From Coriobacteriales bacterium (lineage in GTDB: Bacteria > Actinomycetota > Coriobacteriia > Coriobacteriales > UBA8131), in the NCBI GenBank assembly GCA_031272005.1, contig JAISUQ010000179.1:1-39342 (forward strand): 39,342 nt of DNA. Reading direction: 5' to 3'. The notes beneath the pieces are model-generated. The model was given only the letters and a program-made list of their open reading frames with translations, had not been told where the DNA came from and did not search any database. Positions 1 through 9,257 of the stretch are shown in pieces. The position numbers and the translations under genes are program-made. Every line of letters begins with the position of its first letter. Within the stretch, counting starts at the first letter, position 1.

Positions 1-1011
1 TCCAACTCCCGCCAAGACATCGAACAGGTCCAGGCCGGCGACATCTGTGCCGCCGTTGGCCTTAAAGACACTTCCACCGGCGATACGCTCTGCTCTGAGA
101 ACAGCCCGGTAATCCTGGAGTCGATGGTCTTCCCCGATCCGGTCATTGATATCGCCATCGAACCGAAGACCAAGGCTGAGCAGGATAAGCTGGGCGTGGC
201 CTTGCAGAAGCTGGCCGAGGAGGATCCCACCTTCCGCGTCACCACCAACCAGGAGACCGGCCAGACCGTCATCGCCGGCATGGGCGAGCTGCATCTGGAG
301 ATCATCGTCGACCGCCTGCTGCGGGAGTTCAAGGTCGAGGCCAACGTCGGCAAACCGCAGGTAGCCTATCGCGAGACCGCCGGCAATCCGGTGGAGAATG
401 TCGAGGGCAAGTTCGTGCGCCAGAGCGGCGGTCGCGGCCAGTACGGCCATGTCTACATCAACCTCTACCCGCAGGAGCCGGGCAAGGGCTACGAGTTCGA
501 GAGCAAGATCGTTGGCGGCGTCATCCCCAAGGAATATATTACACCGGTGGATAAAGGCATCCAGGAAGCCCTGGCCTCCGGCGTGATTGCCGGCTTCCCG
601 GTCGTGGATGTGCGCGTGGAGCTGGTTGACGGCTCCTATCACGAGGTCGACTCCTCCGAGGCGGCCTTCAAGATTGCCGGCTCGATGGCCATCAAGGACG
701 CCCTGCGCAAGTCCAAGCCGGTGCTGCTGGAGCCGATGATGGAAGTCGAGGTCGAGACCCCGGAGGATTACATGGGCGACGTGATGGGCAACCTCTCATC
801 GCGCCGCGGTCAGATCCAAGGCATCGATGAGCGTGGCGGCGCCAAGCTGGTTCGGGCCATCGTGCCTCTCTCCGAGATGTTTGGCTATGCCACCGATTTA
901 CGCTCCTCCACCCAGGGGCGCGCGTCCTACACCATGCAGTTCAGCTCCTACGAGCCGGTTCCCAAGAATATCGCCGAGGAGATCGTCAGTAAGGCAGGAG
1001 GAAACGCCTAA
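1..1011 (+). CDS. fusA: Elongation factor G, C-terminal half (5' end outside window)
   Basis: The frame is open from base 1 and encodes the last 336 residues of EF-G, the GTPase that drives ribosomal translocation and, with RRF, ribosome recycling. The family is about 690-700 residues long, so the G domain lies upstream of the window. Domains III to V are visible, including the [14 protein letters not shown] and RETAG segments and the domain IV stretch GGRGQYGHV. The stop overlaps the rpsJ start (TAATG). No tuf gene lies between fusA and rpsJ, whereas many bacteria have fusA-tuf here. Confidence 0.97.
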   Translation, partial: SNSRQDIEQVQAGDICAAVGLKDTSTGDTLCSENSPVILESMVFPDPVIDIAIEPKTKAEQDKLGVALQKLAEEDPTFRVTTNQETGQTVIAGMGELHLEIIVDRLLREFKVEANVGKPQVAYRETAGNPVENVEGKFVRQSGGRGQYGHVYINLYPQEPGKGYEFESKIVGGVIPKEYITPVDKGIQEALASGVIAGFPVVDVRVELVDGSYHEVDSSEAAFKIAGSMAIKDALRKSKPVLLEPMMEVEVETPEDYMGDVMGNLSSRRGQIQGIDERGGAKLVRAIVPLSEMFGYATDLRSSTQGRASYTMQFSSYEPVPKNIAEEIVSKAGGNA

Positions 1012-1331
1012 TGGCCACCACCACCACATCGCAGAAGATCCGCATCCGTCTGAAGGGCTACGACCACGAGATCGTGGACCACTCCACCAAGCTCATCGTG
1101 GATACCGCCCAGAAGACCGGCGCCAAGGTCAGCGGCCCGATTCCGCTGCCCACCGAGCGCAATCTGTACTGCGTGATCCGCTCGCCGCACAAGGACAAGG
1201 ACAGCCGCGAGCAGTTTGAGATGCGCACCCACAAGCGCCTGATCGACATCCTTGAGCCCACGCCCAATACCGTGGACTCGCTGATGCGCCTGGATCTGCC
1301 GGCTGGTGTGGACATCGAGATCAAGTTGTAG
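1011..1331 (+). CDS. rpsJ: 30S ribosomal protein S10
   Basis: This 106-residue protein is S10, a 30S head protein and, as NusE, a partner of NusB in antitermination. Recognisable segments are [21 protein letters not shown] and the conserved [11 protein letters not shown]. The start ATG overlaps the fusA stop by one base, and AGGAGG at 996-1001 is a strong ribosome binding site. It is the first gene of the S10 cluster, and translation is probably coupled to fusA. Confidence 0.97.
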   Translation: MATTTTSQKIRIRLKGYDHEIVDHSTKLIVDTAQKTGAKVSGPIPLPTERNLYCVIRSPHKDKDSREQFEMRTHKRLIDILEPTPNTVDSLMRLDLPAGVDIEIKL

Positions 1332-1349
1332 CCAACGGTCCGCTGGGGA

Positions 1350-1368
1350 GCGACACACGGGGTGTCGC
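1350..1368 (+). promoter_or_regulatory. Stem-loop in rpsJ-rplC spacer
   Basis: GCGACAC (1350-1356) and GTGTCGC (1362-1368) form a perfect 7-bp stem with a 5-base loop. It sits in the 73-base spacer between rpsJ and rplC, about 36 bases before the rplC start. No U-run follows, so it is more likely a leader, processing or regulatory hairpin than an intrinsic terminator. Confidence 0.5.
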
Positions 1369-1404
1369 CAGTGTCCCATGACCGAAAGTGATAAGGAAGT
1401 AGTT

Positions 1405-2022
1405 ATGTCAACGTTATTGGGAAAGAAGCTGGGAATGACCCAGGTCTGGTCGGAGAACGACCAGCTGGTGCCGGTCACCGTGCTTCAGGTCGGACCTTGC
1501 GTGGTGACGCAGATCAAGACCAACGACAAGGAAGGCTATGAGGCCATCCAGATCGGCTTTGGCGCCATCAAGCCGAGCAAGGTCAACCAGCCGATGCAGG
1601 GCCACTTCGCCGCCGCCGGCGTCGAGCCGCAAAAGGTGCTGCGCGAGGTCCGGGTGGACAGCGCCGGCGTCTATGAGCTGGGCCAGCAGCTGACGGTTGA
1701 GGATTTTGCCGAAGCCAAGAAGGTCCATGTCACCGGTATCTCCAAGGGCAAGGGTTTTGCCGGCGTCATCAAGCGGCACAACTTCCGCGGCGGTCCGGGC
1801 GGCCATGGTGCGCACTTCCATCGCGCTCCCGGTTCCATCGGCCAGTGCGCCACCCCCTCAAGGGTCTTCAAGGGGCTCAAGCTCCCCGGGCACATGGGTA
1901 CCGACAAGGTGACAGTGAAAAACCTCGAGGTCGTCAAGGTCGACGCCGAGCAGAACCTGCTGCTCGTCAAGGGCGCCGTACCTGGCGGCAAGAACGCTCT
2001 CGTCAGCGTCCGGACAGCATAG
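1405..2022 (+). CDS. rplC: 50S ribosomal protein L3
   Basis: This 205-residue L3 is an early assembly protein whose loop reaches the peptidyl-transferase centre. The start is ATG 1405, because the sequence from there ([15 protein letters not shown]) is the canonical N-terminus and AGGAAG precedes it; longer upstream reading is spurious. The central loop motif [21 protein letters not shown]-like stretch lies at about residues 113-133. The stop is followed directly by the rplD ribosome binding site. Confidence 0.97.
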   Translation: MSTLLGKKLGMTQVWSENDQLVPVTVLQVGPCVVTQIKTNDKEGYEAIQIGFGAIKPSKVNQPMQGHFAAAGVEPQKVLREVRVDSAGVYELGQQLTVEDFAEAKKVHVTGISKGKGFAGVIKRHNFRGGPGGHGAHFHRAPGSIGQCATPSRVFKGLKLPGHMGTDKVTVKNLEVVKVDAEQNLLLVKGAVPGGKNALVSVRTA

Positions 2023-2035
2023 GAGGCTTGCGAGA

Positions 2036-2665
2036 ATGGCAACTTTAGCAGTAGACATCAAGAACGCCGAAGGTAAGAAGGTCGGCAGCGCCAAGCTGGA
2101 CGAGAAGGTCTTCGGCATCGCTCCCAACATCCACGTGCTGCACCAGGTGGTGCGGGCCCAGCAGGCCGCTGCCCGCCAGGGCACGCACGACACCAAGACC
2201 CGCGGCCAGGTCAGCGGCGGCGGCAAGAAGCCCTTCCGCCAGAAGGGCACCGGGCGGGCCCGTCAGGGTACCATCCGCGCACCGCACTACACCGGCGGCG
2301 GCGTGGTCTTCGGGCCGCATCCGCGCAGCTACGACTTCAAGGTCAACAAGAAGGAAGTCAAGCTGGCCTTGCGCTCGGCGCTGTCTGCCAAGCAGGCCGA
2401 AGGCGTGTTGCTGGTCGTGGAAGCCCTGGACTTCGAGAAGCCCTCGACCAAACAGGCTGTGGCCACCCTGAAGGCTTTGGATGTCAGCGGCCGTGTGACC
2501 ATCGTGCTCACCGAGGAAGACATCAATGCCTTCCTCTCACTGCGCAATATCCCCGGGGTGCGGGTCATCGCCGTCAGCGAGGCCAACACCTACGATTTGA
2601 TTGACAACAAGGCGCTGCTGTTCACCAAGCCGGCGCTGACGCGCATCGAGGAGGTGCTGAAGTAA
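2036..2665 (+). CDS. rplD: 50S ribosomal protein L4
   Basis: This 209-residue protein is L4, which lines the exit tunnel. The basic extended loop with GGGKKPFRQKGTGRARQG at about residues 60-80 is diagnostic. AGGAGG at 2021-2026 overlaps the rplC stop and gives normal spacing to ATG 2036. In E. coli, L4 represses its own S10 operon; whether that happens here cannot be read from the sequence. The stop overlaps the rplW start (TAATG). Confidence 0.97.
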   Translation: MATLAVDIKNAEGKKVGSAKLDEKVFGIAPNIHVLHQVVRAQQAAARQGTHDTKTRGQVSGGGKKPFRQKGTGRARQGTIRAPHYTGGGVVFGPHPRSYDFKVNKKEVKLALRSALSAKQAEGVLLVVEALDFEKPSTKQAVATLKALDVSGRVTIVLTEEDINAFLSLRNIPGVRVIAVSEANTYDLIDNKALLFTKPALTRIEEVLK

Positions 2666-2949
2666 TGGAAGATCCCCGTCAGGTGATCCTGCGCCCCATC
2701 ATCTCCGAGCGCAGCTACGACCTTCTGGAGCACAACCGCTACAGCTTCGAGGTTGCCAGGAAGGCCAATAAGGTGGAGATCGGGCAGGCCGTCGAAGCCA
2801 TCTTCGACGTCACCGTGCTCTCGGTCAACACCATGAACGTCAGCGGCAAGCCCAAACGCGTGCGTTACGCCAAGGGTCACAGCCGCTCCTGGAAGAAGGC
2901 CATCGTCACCTTGAAGGATGGCGATAAGATCGAAGCGTTCGGAGTCTAA
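2665..2949 (+). CDS. rplW: 50S ribosomal protein L23
   Basis: This 94-residue L23 is a tunnel-exit protein that docks trigger factor and SRP. The N-terminal [11 protein letters not shown] segment and the [12 protein letters not shown] helix are typical. A one-base overlap with rplD and immediate proximity to rplB indicate cotranscription and coupled translation. Confidence 0.96.
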   Translation: MEDPRQVILRPIISERSYDLLEHNRYSFEVARKANKVEIGQAVEAIFDVTVLSVNTMNVSGKPKRVRYAKGHSRSWKKAIVTLKDGDKIEAFGV

Positions 2950-2950
2950 C

Positions 2951-3781
<831 letters not shown>

Positions 3782-3783
3782 CG

Positions 3784-4059
3784 ATGAGCAGAAGTCTGAA
3801 GAAAGGGCCGTTTGTCGAGCCACGGTTGTTGGAGCGCATCGCCCGGCTGAACGAAGCCGGCGACAAGCAGGTCGTCAAGACCTGGTCGCGGGCCTCCACC
3901 ATCTTTCCGGAGATGGTCGGTCATACCATCGCCATCCACGACGGCCGCAAGCATGTACCGGTCTATATCACCGAGTCGATGGTCGGCCACAAACTCGGCG
4001 AATTCGCCGTGACCCGGACCTTCCGCGGCCACGCCGGCGACAAGAAAGGCAAGAAGTAA
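3784..4059 (+). CDS. rpsS: 30S ribosomal protein S19
   Basis: This 91-residue S19 is a 30S head protein near the A-site t[19 protein letters not shown] and the HNGKKH-like segment [23 protein letters not shown] are clear family marks. A purine-rich AGGAGGAAG just before the start overlaps the end of rplB. The stop overlaps the rplV start. Confidence 0.97.
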   Translation: MSRSLKKGPFVEPRLLERIARLNEAGDKQVVKTWSRASTIFPEMVGHTIAIHDGRKHVPVYITESMVGHKLGEFAVTRTFRGHAGDKKGKK

Positions 4060-4397
4060 TGGAAGCCAGAGCCCAAGCCCGCTATGTGCGGGTATCACCC
4101 AGCAAGGCCCGCCTGGTCGTGGATCTGATCCGCGGCAAGGAAGTGCCCCGCGCCCGCGAAATCCTGCAATTCTCCGACCGCAATGTGGCCGAAGTTGTGG
4201 AGAAGTGCCTGAACAGCGCCGTTGCCAACGCCGAGCGCGATGGCGTCAAGCCGGAGAGCCTGTTCGTCAAGTCGACCTACGCCGACGAGGGCCCCACACT
4301 GAAGCGTTATCGTCCGCGCGCCAAGGGATCGGCCAGCCGTATCCGCAAGCGCACGAGTCATATCACCGTTATCGTCGCAACCCGAGAGGAGGCATAA
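4059..4397 (+). CDS. rplV: 50S ribosomal protein L22
   Basis: This 112-residue L22 contributes to the exit-tunnel constriction. The N-terminal [20 protein letters not shown] and the C-terminal hairpin [19 protein letters not shown] are canonical. It starts within the rpsS stop codon and ends four bases before rpsC, consistent with one polycistronic message. Confidence 0.97.
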   Translation: MEARAQARYVRVSPSKARLVVDLIRGKEVPRAREILQFSDRNVAEVVEKCLNSAVANAERDGVKPESLFVKSTYADEGPTLKRYRPRAKGSASRIRKRTSHITVIVATREEA

Positions 4398-4401
4398 GCG
4401 T

Positions 4402-5115
4402 ATGGGTCAGAAGGTTTACCCAACCGGTTTCCGTCTCGGCATCACCGAAGAATGGCGCAGTCGCTGGTATGCAAATAAGGACTACAGGACTACGCTGGCC
4501 AATGATTTGGCACTGCGCAAGTTCCTGGACAGCAAGCTGTCCCGGGCCGCCGTCTCCAAGACCGAGATTGAGCGGGCTGGCGACAAGATCAAGGTAATCA
4601 TCACCACCGCCCGCCCCGGCATCGTCATCGGCAAGCAGGGCTCAGAGATCGACAAGCTGCGCAAGGACCTGGAGAAGATCGCCAATGGCCAGGTCAATGT
4701 CGAGGTCATCGAGATCAAGCGCCCCGAGCTGGATGCCGTGCTGATTGCCCAGAGCGTCGCCGAGCAGCTGGAGGGCCGCGTGGCCTTCCGCCGGGCGATG
4801 CGCAAGGCCGTCCAGAACGCCCGCAAGAGTGGCGCCAAGGGCATCCGTATCCAGTGCTCCGGCCGTCTGGGCGGCGCTGAGATGAGCCGCCGCGAGTGGT
4901 ACCGCGAGGGCCGCGTGCCCCTGCACACCCTGCGGGCCAAGATCGACTACGGTTTTGCCACGGCAGCCACCACCATGGGCTCCATTGGCGTCAAGGTCTG
5001 GGTCTATCACGGCGAGAAGCTGCCCGGCCAACCCACTCCAGAGCCGGCGCTGGAAGGCTCCAGCCGTCCGGATCGCGACCGTCCGCGTCGTCCGCGTGGC
5101 GAAGGGAGGAAGTGA
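4402..5115 (+). CDS. rpsC: 30S ribosomal protein S3
   Basis: This 237-residue S3 lies at the mRNA entry channel. A KH domain with the [15 protein letters not shown] loop lies near residues 73-87, and the C-terminal domain contains [16 protein letters not shown]. The protein ends in an arginine/proline-rich tail (about residues 210-237) that is variable in the family. GAGGAGGC before the start is a good ribosome binding site. Confidence 0.97.
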   Translation: MGQKVYPTGFRLGITEEWRSRWYANKDYRTTLANDLALRKFLDSKLSRAAVSKTEIERAGDKIKVIITTARPGIVIGKQGSEIDKLRKDLEKIANGQVNVEVIEIKRPELDAVLIAQSVAEQLEGRVAFRRAMRKAVQNARKSGAKGIRIQCSGRLGGAEMSRREWYREGRVPLHTLRAKIDYGFATAATTMGSIGVKVWVYHGEKLPGQPTPEPALEGSSRPDRDRPRRPRGEGRK

Positions 5116-5117
5116 AC

Positions 5118-5537
5118 ATGCTTATCCCCAAGCGCGTCAAGCACCGCAAGGTGCAACGAGGCTCGATGAAGGGCACGGCCAAAGGTGGCACCGAGCTGAA
5201 CTTCGGCACCTATGGCATCAAGGCCCTGGAGCCGCATTGGATCACCAACCGTCAGATTGAGGCTGCCCGTGTGGCCATGACCCGTCATATGAAGCGTGGC
5301 GGCCGTGTCTGGATCACCATCTTCCCAGACAAGCCAATCACCAAGAAGCCGGCCGAGACACGCATGGGCTCCGGCAAGGGCAATCCTGAGGAATGGGTGG
5401 CCGTGGTCAAGCCCGGGCGCATCATGTTCGAGATCGCCGACGTGGATCACGAGATCGCCGTGGAGGCCCTGCGCCTGGCCATCCAGAAACTGCCCATCAA
5501 ATGTAAGATCGTCACCAAGCAAGCAGAGGGGGAGTAG
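5118..5537 (+). CDS. rplP: 50S ribosomal protein L16
   Basis: This 139-residue L16 contacts the A-site and P-site tRNA elbows. The start is ATG 5118 ([15 protein letters not shown]), the conserved N-terminus, with GGGAGGAAG upstream overlapping the rpsC end. [17 protein letters not shown] and ETRMGSGKG are signature segments. The rpmC start follows after one base. Confidence 0.97.
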   Translation: MLIPKRVKHRKVQRGSMKGTAKGGTELNFGTYGIKALEPHWITNRQIEAARVAMTRHMKRGGRVWITIFPDKPITKKPAETRMGSGKGNPEEWVAVVKPGRIMFEIADVDHEIAVEALRLAIQKLPIKCKIVTKQAEGE

Positions 5538-5538
5538 C

Positions 5539-5751
5539 ATGAAAGCCAAAGAGATTCGCGAACTCTCCAACGATGACCTGAAGGTCAAGTTAAAGGAAGG
5601 CCGCGCCGAGCTGTTCAACCTGCGTTTCCAGATGGCCACCAGCCAGCTGGATAACACGGCGCGTATCAAGACAGTGAAAAAGGACATCGCCCGGGTACTG
5701 ACCGAAATCCGCGCCCGCGAAGACGCTGTCCAGCTGGATGTTGCCAGTTGA
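5539..5751 (+). CDS. rpmC: 50S ribosomal protein L29
   Basis: This 70-residue, two-helix L29 sits next to L23 at the tunnel exit. The start is ATG 5539 ([14 protein letters not shown]), with GGGGGAG overlapping the rplP stop. The core segment [20 protein letters not shown] is typical. A 61-base spacer with a repeated leader motif follows before rpsQ. Confidence 0.96.
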   Translation: MKAKEIRELSNDDLKVKLKEGRAELFNLRFQMATSQLDNTARIKTVKKDIARVLTEIRAREDAVQLDVAS

Positions 5752-5770
5752 GTTGGAGTTTGGGACCAAT

Positions 5771-5805
5771 AATCATGTTGGCCGTGCAGCCGACAGGTAA
5801 GGAAG
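5771..5805 (+). promoter_or_regulatory. Leader motif copy 1 (before rpsQ)
   Basis: An AATCATGT...AGGTAAGGAAG leader directly precedes rpsQ. Related leaders in the same position precede rplN and rplX, with near-constant spacing between the two conserved blocks. The 3' block contains the Shine-Dalgarno; the 5' block has no obvious translation role. Confidence 0.45.
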
Positions 5806-5812
5806 AAGTGAA

Positions 5813-6073
5813 ATGAGCGAGCAACGCAATCATCGCAAGGTGCGCCAGGGTACGGTGGTCTCCGCCGCCTCGGACAAGACCTGTGTGGTCGAGGTCAAGG
5901 AGCGCAAGCCGCATCCCATCTACGGCAAGATGATGACCCGCACCAAGAAGTTCCACGCCCACGACGAAGCCAACGCCGCTGGTGTGGGTGATGTCGTAAC
6001 CATCATGGAGACCCGGCCCCTGTCCAAGCTCAAGCGCTGGCGTCTGGTCGACATCGTGGAGAAGGCAAAGTAA
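5813..6073 (+). CDS. rpsQ: 30S ribosomal protein S17
   Basis: This 86-residue OB-fold S17 is a primary 16S rRNA binder. [19 protein letters not shown] and the H-P-I-Y-G-K segment are typical. The ribosome binding site AAGGAAG lies within the leader motif at 5771-5805. The 111-base gap after it is long for this cluster and carries a second copy of the motif. Confidence 0.96.
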   Translation: MSEQRNHRKVRQGTVVSAASDKTCVVEVKERKPHPIYGKMMTRTKKFHAHDEANAAGVGDVVTIMETRPLSKLKRWRLVDIVEKAK

Positions 6074-6144
6074 TAGCAAGTGAGCTTATTAGTATTTGGC
6101 CACCACCCCCGTGGACAGGCCGGATGACCAGCGTCAGTTGTGTC

Positions 6145-6178
6145 AATGATGTAGTCGGACAAGCAGTAGGTAAGGAAG
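6145..6178 (+). promoter_or_regulatory. Leader motif copy 2 (before rplN)
   Basis: AATGATGT (6145-6152) and AGGTAAGGAAG (6168-6178) are separated by 15 bases and sit just upstream of the rplN ATG at 6185. The arrangement matches the leaders of rpsQ and rplX. The rest of the 111-base spacer holds only a weak CCAC...GTGG inverted repeat near 6102-6116. Confidence 0.45.
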
Positions 6179-6184
6179 AGTAAG

Positions 6185-6553
6185 ATGATTCAGGTAGAGA
6201 CAATGCTCCAGGTGGCCGATAACTCCGGCGCCCGCAAGGTGCAGTGCATCAAGGTGCTCGGCGGCTCCAAGCGCCGTTACGCCGGTCTGGGCGACGTCAT
6301 CGTCTGCGCCGTCAAGGAAGCCACGCCCAACGGCAACGTCAAGAAGGGCGAGGTTGTGCGCTGCGTCATCGTCCGCGTCAAGAAGGAAGTCCGCCGCAAG
6401 GACGGCAGCTACATCAAGTTCGATCAGAACGCCGCCGTGGTCATCGACGCCGCTGGCGCCCCGCGGGGTACGCGCATCTTCGGCCCTGTGGCCCGCGAGC
6501 TGCGCGACAAGCGTTACATGAAGATCGTCTCCCTGGCTCCGGAAACGCTGTGA
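6185..6553 (+). CDS. rplN: 50S ribosomal protein L14
   Basis: This 122-residue L14 forms part of intersubunit bridges. The N-terminus [19 protein letters not shown] and the C-terminal [21 protein letters not shown] are canonical. Length and start match the family exactly. It is separated from its neighbours by spacers that each carry the shared leader motif. Confidence 0.97.
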   Translation: MIQVETMLQVADNSGARKVQCIKVLGGSKRRYAGLGDVIVCAVKEATPNGNVKKGEVVRCVIVRVKKEVRRKDGSYIKFDQNAAVVIDAAGAPRGTRIFGPVARELRDKRYMKIVSLAPETL

Positions 6554-6569
6554 GCCAGGACTGTCAGGC

Positions 6570-6600
6570 ATTGATGTGGTCGTAGAGATTACAGGTAAGG
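6570..6600 (+). promoter_or_regulatory. Leader motif copy 3 (before rplX)
   Basis: ATTGATGT (6570-6577) and AGGTAAGG (6593-6600) are separated by 15 bases just before the rplX ATG at 6608. It shares the TGTCA-then-TGATGT context with copy 2. This is the most diverged copy at its 3' edge. Confidence 0.42.
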
Positions 6601-6607
6601 TTGGAAA

Positions 6608-6931
6608 ATGAGTAACAACAAGATGCGTATCCACAAAGGAGACACCGTCAAGGTTATCTCCGGCAAGTCCAAAGGCGCCGTCGGCCCGGTGATGCGGGCT
6701 ATCCCCGAGAGCCGTAAAGTGGTGGTGGAGAAGGTCGCCGTGGCCAAGAAGGCCCAGCGCCCGACCCGCGACAACCCCTCCGGCGGCATCATGAGCATCG
6801 AGAAGCCCATCCATGTGTCCACCGTCATGCTGGTCTGCCCCAAGTGCAGCCAGCCGACCCGCGTGGGCCTGAAGCTGACCGATGGCAAGAAGCAGCGCGT
6901 CTGCAAGAAGTGCGGAGAGGTGATCGACTGA
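6608..6931 (+). CDS. rplX: 50S ribosomal protein L24, zinc-ribbon form
   Basis: This 107-residue L24 is an assembly initiator with a KOW motif near the N-terminus ([18 protein letters not shown]). The C-terminal part carries CPKC (Cys77/80) and CKKC (Cys99/102), a likely zinc ribbon seen in some bacterial L24 proteins and missing in E. coli. The stop overlaps the rplE start (TGATG). Confidence 0.96.
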   Translation: MSNNKMRIHKGDTVKVISGKSKGAVGPVMRAIPESRKVVVEKVAVAKKAQRPTRDNPSGGIMSIEKPIHVSTVMLVCPKCSQPTRVGLKLTDGKKQRVCKKCGEVID

Positions 6932-7476
6932 TGACCGCCAGGCTGAAAGAGAAGTACAAGACCGAGATCGTTCCCTCGCTGGAGCAGAAGCTGAGCATCA
7001 AGAACATCAATCAGGTGCCGCGGTTGGAGAAGATTGTCGTCAACATGGGCGTGGGTGCGGCTACCCAGGATGCCAAGCAGCTGGATGCGGCTATCGCCGA
7101 TCTGCGGGCCATCACCGGCCAACAGCCGCGCATCTGCCGGGCCAAGAAGTCCATCGCCTCCTTCAAGCTGCGTACCGGCATGGCCATCGGCGCCAAGGTG
7201 ACGCTGCGCGGCGAGCGGATGTGGGAGTTTTTGGACCGGTTGCTGTGCACCGCCATCCCCCGGGTGCGCGACTTCCGCGGTATTCCCACCGAGAGCTTTG
7301 ACGGGCGGGGCAACTACTCGCTGGGCATCACCGAGCAGCTGATCTTCACCGAGATTGATTATGACAAGGTCGACAAGACCCGTGGCATGGACATCACCTT
7401 CGTGACCACGGCCGAGACAGACGAGCAGGCCAAAGCCCTCTTCGAAGAGCTGGGCTTCCCGTTCAAGAGGAACTGA
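6931..7476 (+). CDS. rplE: 50S ribosomal protein L5
   Basis: This 181-residue L5 binds 5S rRNA in the central protuberance. The start is ATG 6931, overlapping the rplX stop; a longer upstream frame would run through rplX. Signature segments are [30 protein letters not shown] and PRVRDFRGI. It ends 47 bases before rpsZ. Confidence 0.97.
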   Translation: MTARLKEKYKTEIVPSLEQKLSIKNINQVPRLEKIVVNMGVGAATQDAKQLDAAIADLRAITGQQPRICRAKKSIASFKLRTGMAIGAKVTLRGERMWEFLDRLLCTAIPRVRDFRGIPTESFDGRGNYSLGITEQLIFTEIDYDKVDKTRGMDITFVTTAETDEQAKALFEELGFPFKRN

Positions 7477-7486
7477 GCATTGTCAC

Positions 7487-7499
7487 CCCCTGATAGGGG
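7487..7499 (+). promoter_or_regulatory. CCCCT-GAT-AGGGG hairpin before rpsZ
   Basis: A perfect 5-bp GC-rich stem with a 3-base loop lies in the rplE-rpsZ spacer. A hairpin with the same stem arms (CCCCT-GCC-AGGGG) occurs before rpsH at 7754-7766. No U-run follows. The repetition suggests a shared leader structure. Confidence 0.42.
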
Positions 7500-7523
7500 A
7501 CTGAGAGATTGAAGGAGTAAGTA

Positions 7524-7709
7524 GTGGCAAAGAAGTCGATGATCGCCAAGGCTCAACGCGACCCCAAGTTCTCTACGCGCCAGCACAACCGCTGCACCCG
7601 CTGCGGCCGCCCGCGCGCCTATTATCGGCAGTTCGGCCTGTGCCGGGTCTGCCTCAGGGAGCTCGCCAGTCGCGGCGAACTGCCCGGTGTTCGCAAGGCC
7701 AGCTGGTAG
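7524..7709 (+). CDS. rpsZ: 30S ribosomal protein S14 type Z
   Basis: This 61-residue zinc-binding S14 replaces the longer, zinc-free form. Cys24, Cys27, Cys40 and Cys43 form the CxxC-x12-CxxC site. It uses a GTG start at 7524 with AAGGAG upstream. The short form is usual in Firmicutes, Actinobacteria and several other lineages. Confidence 0.96.
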   Translation: MAKKSMIAKAQRDPKFSTRQHNRCTRCGRPRAYYRQFGLCRVCLRELASRGELPGVRKASW

Positions 7710-7736
7710 GCAGCAAAGGCCCAGGACAACCGGGAA

Positions 7737-7791
7737 GACCGGCCGGTCAGGCGCCCCTGCCAGGGGTGGTGGCGAACCAACCGGAGCGGTT
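7737..7791 (+). promoter_or_regulatory. Structured leader of rpsH: three inverted repeats
   Basis: The 113-base rpsZ-rpsH spacer holds three potential hairpins in a row. They are a 12-base perfect palindrome GACCGGCCGGTC (7737-7748), CCCCT-GCC-AGGGG (7754-7766) and AACCG-GAG-CGGTT (7779-7791). The rpsH ribosome binding site follows at 7811. S8 is the spc-operon repressor in E. coli, so a regulatory RNA is conceivable, but no S8-site consensus was verified. Confidence 0.42.
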
Positions 7792-7822
7792 CATCAGGTA
7801 GGACACATACAGGAGGCACAAA

Positions 7823-8221
7823 ATGTCAATGACAGACCCCATCGCGGATATGCTCACCAGGGTGCGAAACGCCAACTCCGCGAGCAAGGAAAAGGTGAGC
7901 ATCCCTTCGAGCAAGAAGCTCATCGAGATTGCCCGCATCCTCAAGGAGGAGGGCTATATCGTCGATTTTGAGGTGATCGATGCGGCTCCGGTCAATGAGC
8001 TGGTCATCACCTTGAAGTACGGCCCCAAGAAGCAGAAGACCCTCAGAGGGCTGAAGCGCATCTCCAAGCCCGGCCTGCGCGTTTACGCCGGTAAGGACGA
8101 GCTCCCGCGGGTGCTCGGTGGCCTCGGCACCGCTGTTATCTCAACATCAAAAGGCGTGATGACCGATCGCGACGCCCGCAAGGCTGGCGTTGGCGGCGAG
8201 GTCCTCGCGTTCATCTGGTAG
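7823..8221 (+). CDS. rpsH: 30S ribosomal protein S8
   Basis: This 132-residue S8 is a primary 16S rRNA binder. The start ATG 7823 ([11 protein letters not shown]) was chosen because AGGAGG at 7811-7816 has ideal spacing to it; a second ATG two codons later would give the more usual MTDPIADML. The C-terminal [20 protein letters not shown] is canonical. Confidence 0.97.
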   Translation: MSMTDPIADMLTRVRNANSASKEKVSIPSSKKLIEIARILKEEGYIVDFEVIDAAPVNELVITLKYGPKKQKTLRGLKRISKPGLRVYAGKDELPRVLGGLGTAVISTSKGVMTDRDARKAGVGGEVLAFIW

Positions 8222-8233
8222 GAGTGAGGCATC

Positions 8234-8773
8234 ATGTCACGTATCGGTAAGCAACCTATCCCCGTGCCCGCCGGCGTCACCGTCAGCGTCGATGGTCTGA
8301 ACGTCAAGGTCTCCGGTCCCAAGGGCCAGCTGGAGCAGGACATCTGCAAGTATGTCAGCGTCCGTCAGGATGGCGAGCAGCTGCTGGTCGAGCGGATCGA
8401 CGACAGCCGCGAGGCCCGCTCCTATCACGGACTGTACCGTACGCTGATCGCCAACATGGTCATCGGCGTCAGCGAGGGATTCAGCAAGGGTCTGGAGATC
8501 CAGGGTGTGGGCTATCGCGCCGCGCTGAAGGGCAACGACCTGGAGATGCAGCTGGGCTATTCGCACCCCGTGCTGGTCAAGGCCGGCGACGGTATCAGCT
8601 TCGAGGTACCGGCACCTACCCAGATCAAGGTGCTGGGCATCGACAAGCAGAAGGTCGGTCAGGTGGCCGCAGACATCCGCAAGTGGCGCAAGCCGGAGCC
8701 CTACAAGGGCAAGGGCATCCGCTATGAGGGCGAGTATGTGCGCCGCAAGCTCGGTAAGGCCGCAGGTAACTAA
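8234..8773 (+). CDS. rplF: 50S ribosomal protein L6
   Basis: This 179-residue L6 lies near the GTPase-associated centre. The N-terminus [15 protein letters not shown] and the C-terminal [19 protein letters not shown] are diagnostic. Length is normal. The 97-base spacer after it contains a stem-loop before rplR. Confidence 0.97.
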   Translation: MSRIGKQPIPVPAGVTVSVDGLNVKVSGPKGQLEQDICKYVSVRQDGEQLLVERIDDSREARSYHGLYRTLIANMVIGVSEGFSKGLEIQGVGYRAALKGNDLEMQLGYSHPVLVKAGDGISFEVPAPTQIKVLGIDKQKVGQVAADIRKWRKPEPYKGKGIRYEGEYVRRKLGKAAGN

Positions 8774-8827
8774 GTCGGCGGTGCTCTCCTGAGACGAGGG
8801 CCCGGCGGTATCGAAGTGGTAAGCAAG

Positions 8828-8846
8828 GGCTGTCGCCAAGACAGCC
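8828..8846 (+). promoter_or_regulatory. Stem-loop in rplF-rplR spacer
   Basis: GGCTGTC (8828-8834) and GACAGCC (8840-8846) form a perfect 7-bp stem with loop GCCAA. It lies 24 bases before the rplR start and about 54 bases after rplF. No U-tract follows, so a terminator is unlikely. It recalls the hairpin between rpsJ and rplC in size and position. Confidence 0.45.
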
Positions 8847-8870
8847 ACCAGGGTTTGAGAAAGGCATGAA

Positions 8871-9239
8871 ATGGACAAACTCAAGGCAAAGGCAGCAGGC
8901 CTGAAGCGGCGCCAGAAGCGGGTGCGCGGCAAGATCAGCGGTACCCCCGAGGTGCCCCGCCTGCGGGTCACGCGCTCCAACGGCAACATCTATGCTCAGG
9001 TCATCGACGATGTGGCCGGCCGCACGCTGGTGTCGGCCTCCTCGCTGGACCCGGAGTTCAAGAAGCAGGACAAGACCGGCGCCACGGTTGAGGGCGCGGC
9101 AGTTGTCGGCGAGCTGGTGGGCAAGCGGGCAGTGGACAAGCAGATCAAGGCCGTCGTCTTCGACCGCGGCGGATACATCTATCATGGCCGGGTCAAGGCT
9201 CTGGCCGACGGCGCCCGCAATGCGGGCCTGGAATTTTAG
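8871..9239 (+). CDS. rplR: 50S ribosomal protein L18
   Basis: This 122-residue L18 binds 5S rRNA with L5 and L25. Segments [19 protein letters not shown] and the C-terminal [20 protein letters not shown] are typical. ATG 8871 is preceded by GAGAAAGGC, a moderate ribosome binding site. rpsE follows after 18 bases. Confidence 0.96.
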   Translation: MDKLKAKAAGLKRRQKRVRGKISGTPEVPRLRVTRSNGNIYAQVIDDVAGRTLVSASSLDPEFKKQDKTGATVEGAAVVGELVGKRAVDKQIKAVVFDRGGYIYHGRVKALADGARNAGLEF

Positions 9240-9257
9240 GAAGGGCTGGTCTGGTAC

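Noticed and set aside
1008-1478. Long minus-strand frames across the ribosomal cluster
   Set aside because: They mirror high-GC coding sequence on the + strand, overlap confirmed genes fully and resemble no family.
8800-8866. tRNA-like stretch in the rplF-rplR spacer (AGTGGTAAGC D-loop-like text and a GCTGT/ACAGC stem with a 7-base loop containing CCA)
   Set aside because: The base before the would-be anticodon is G instead of U, and neither an acceptor stem nor a T stem can be paired.
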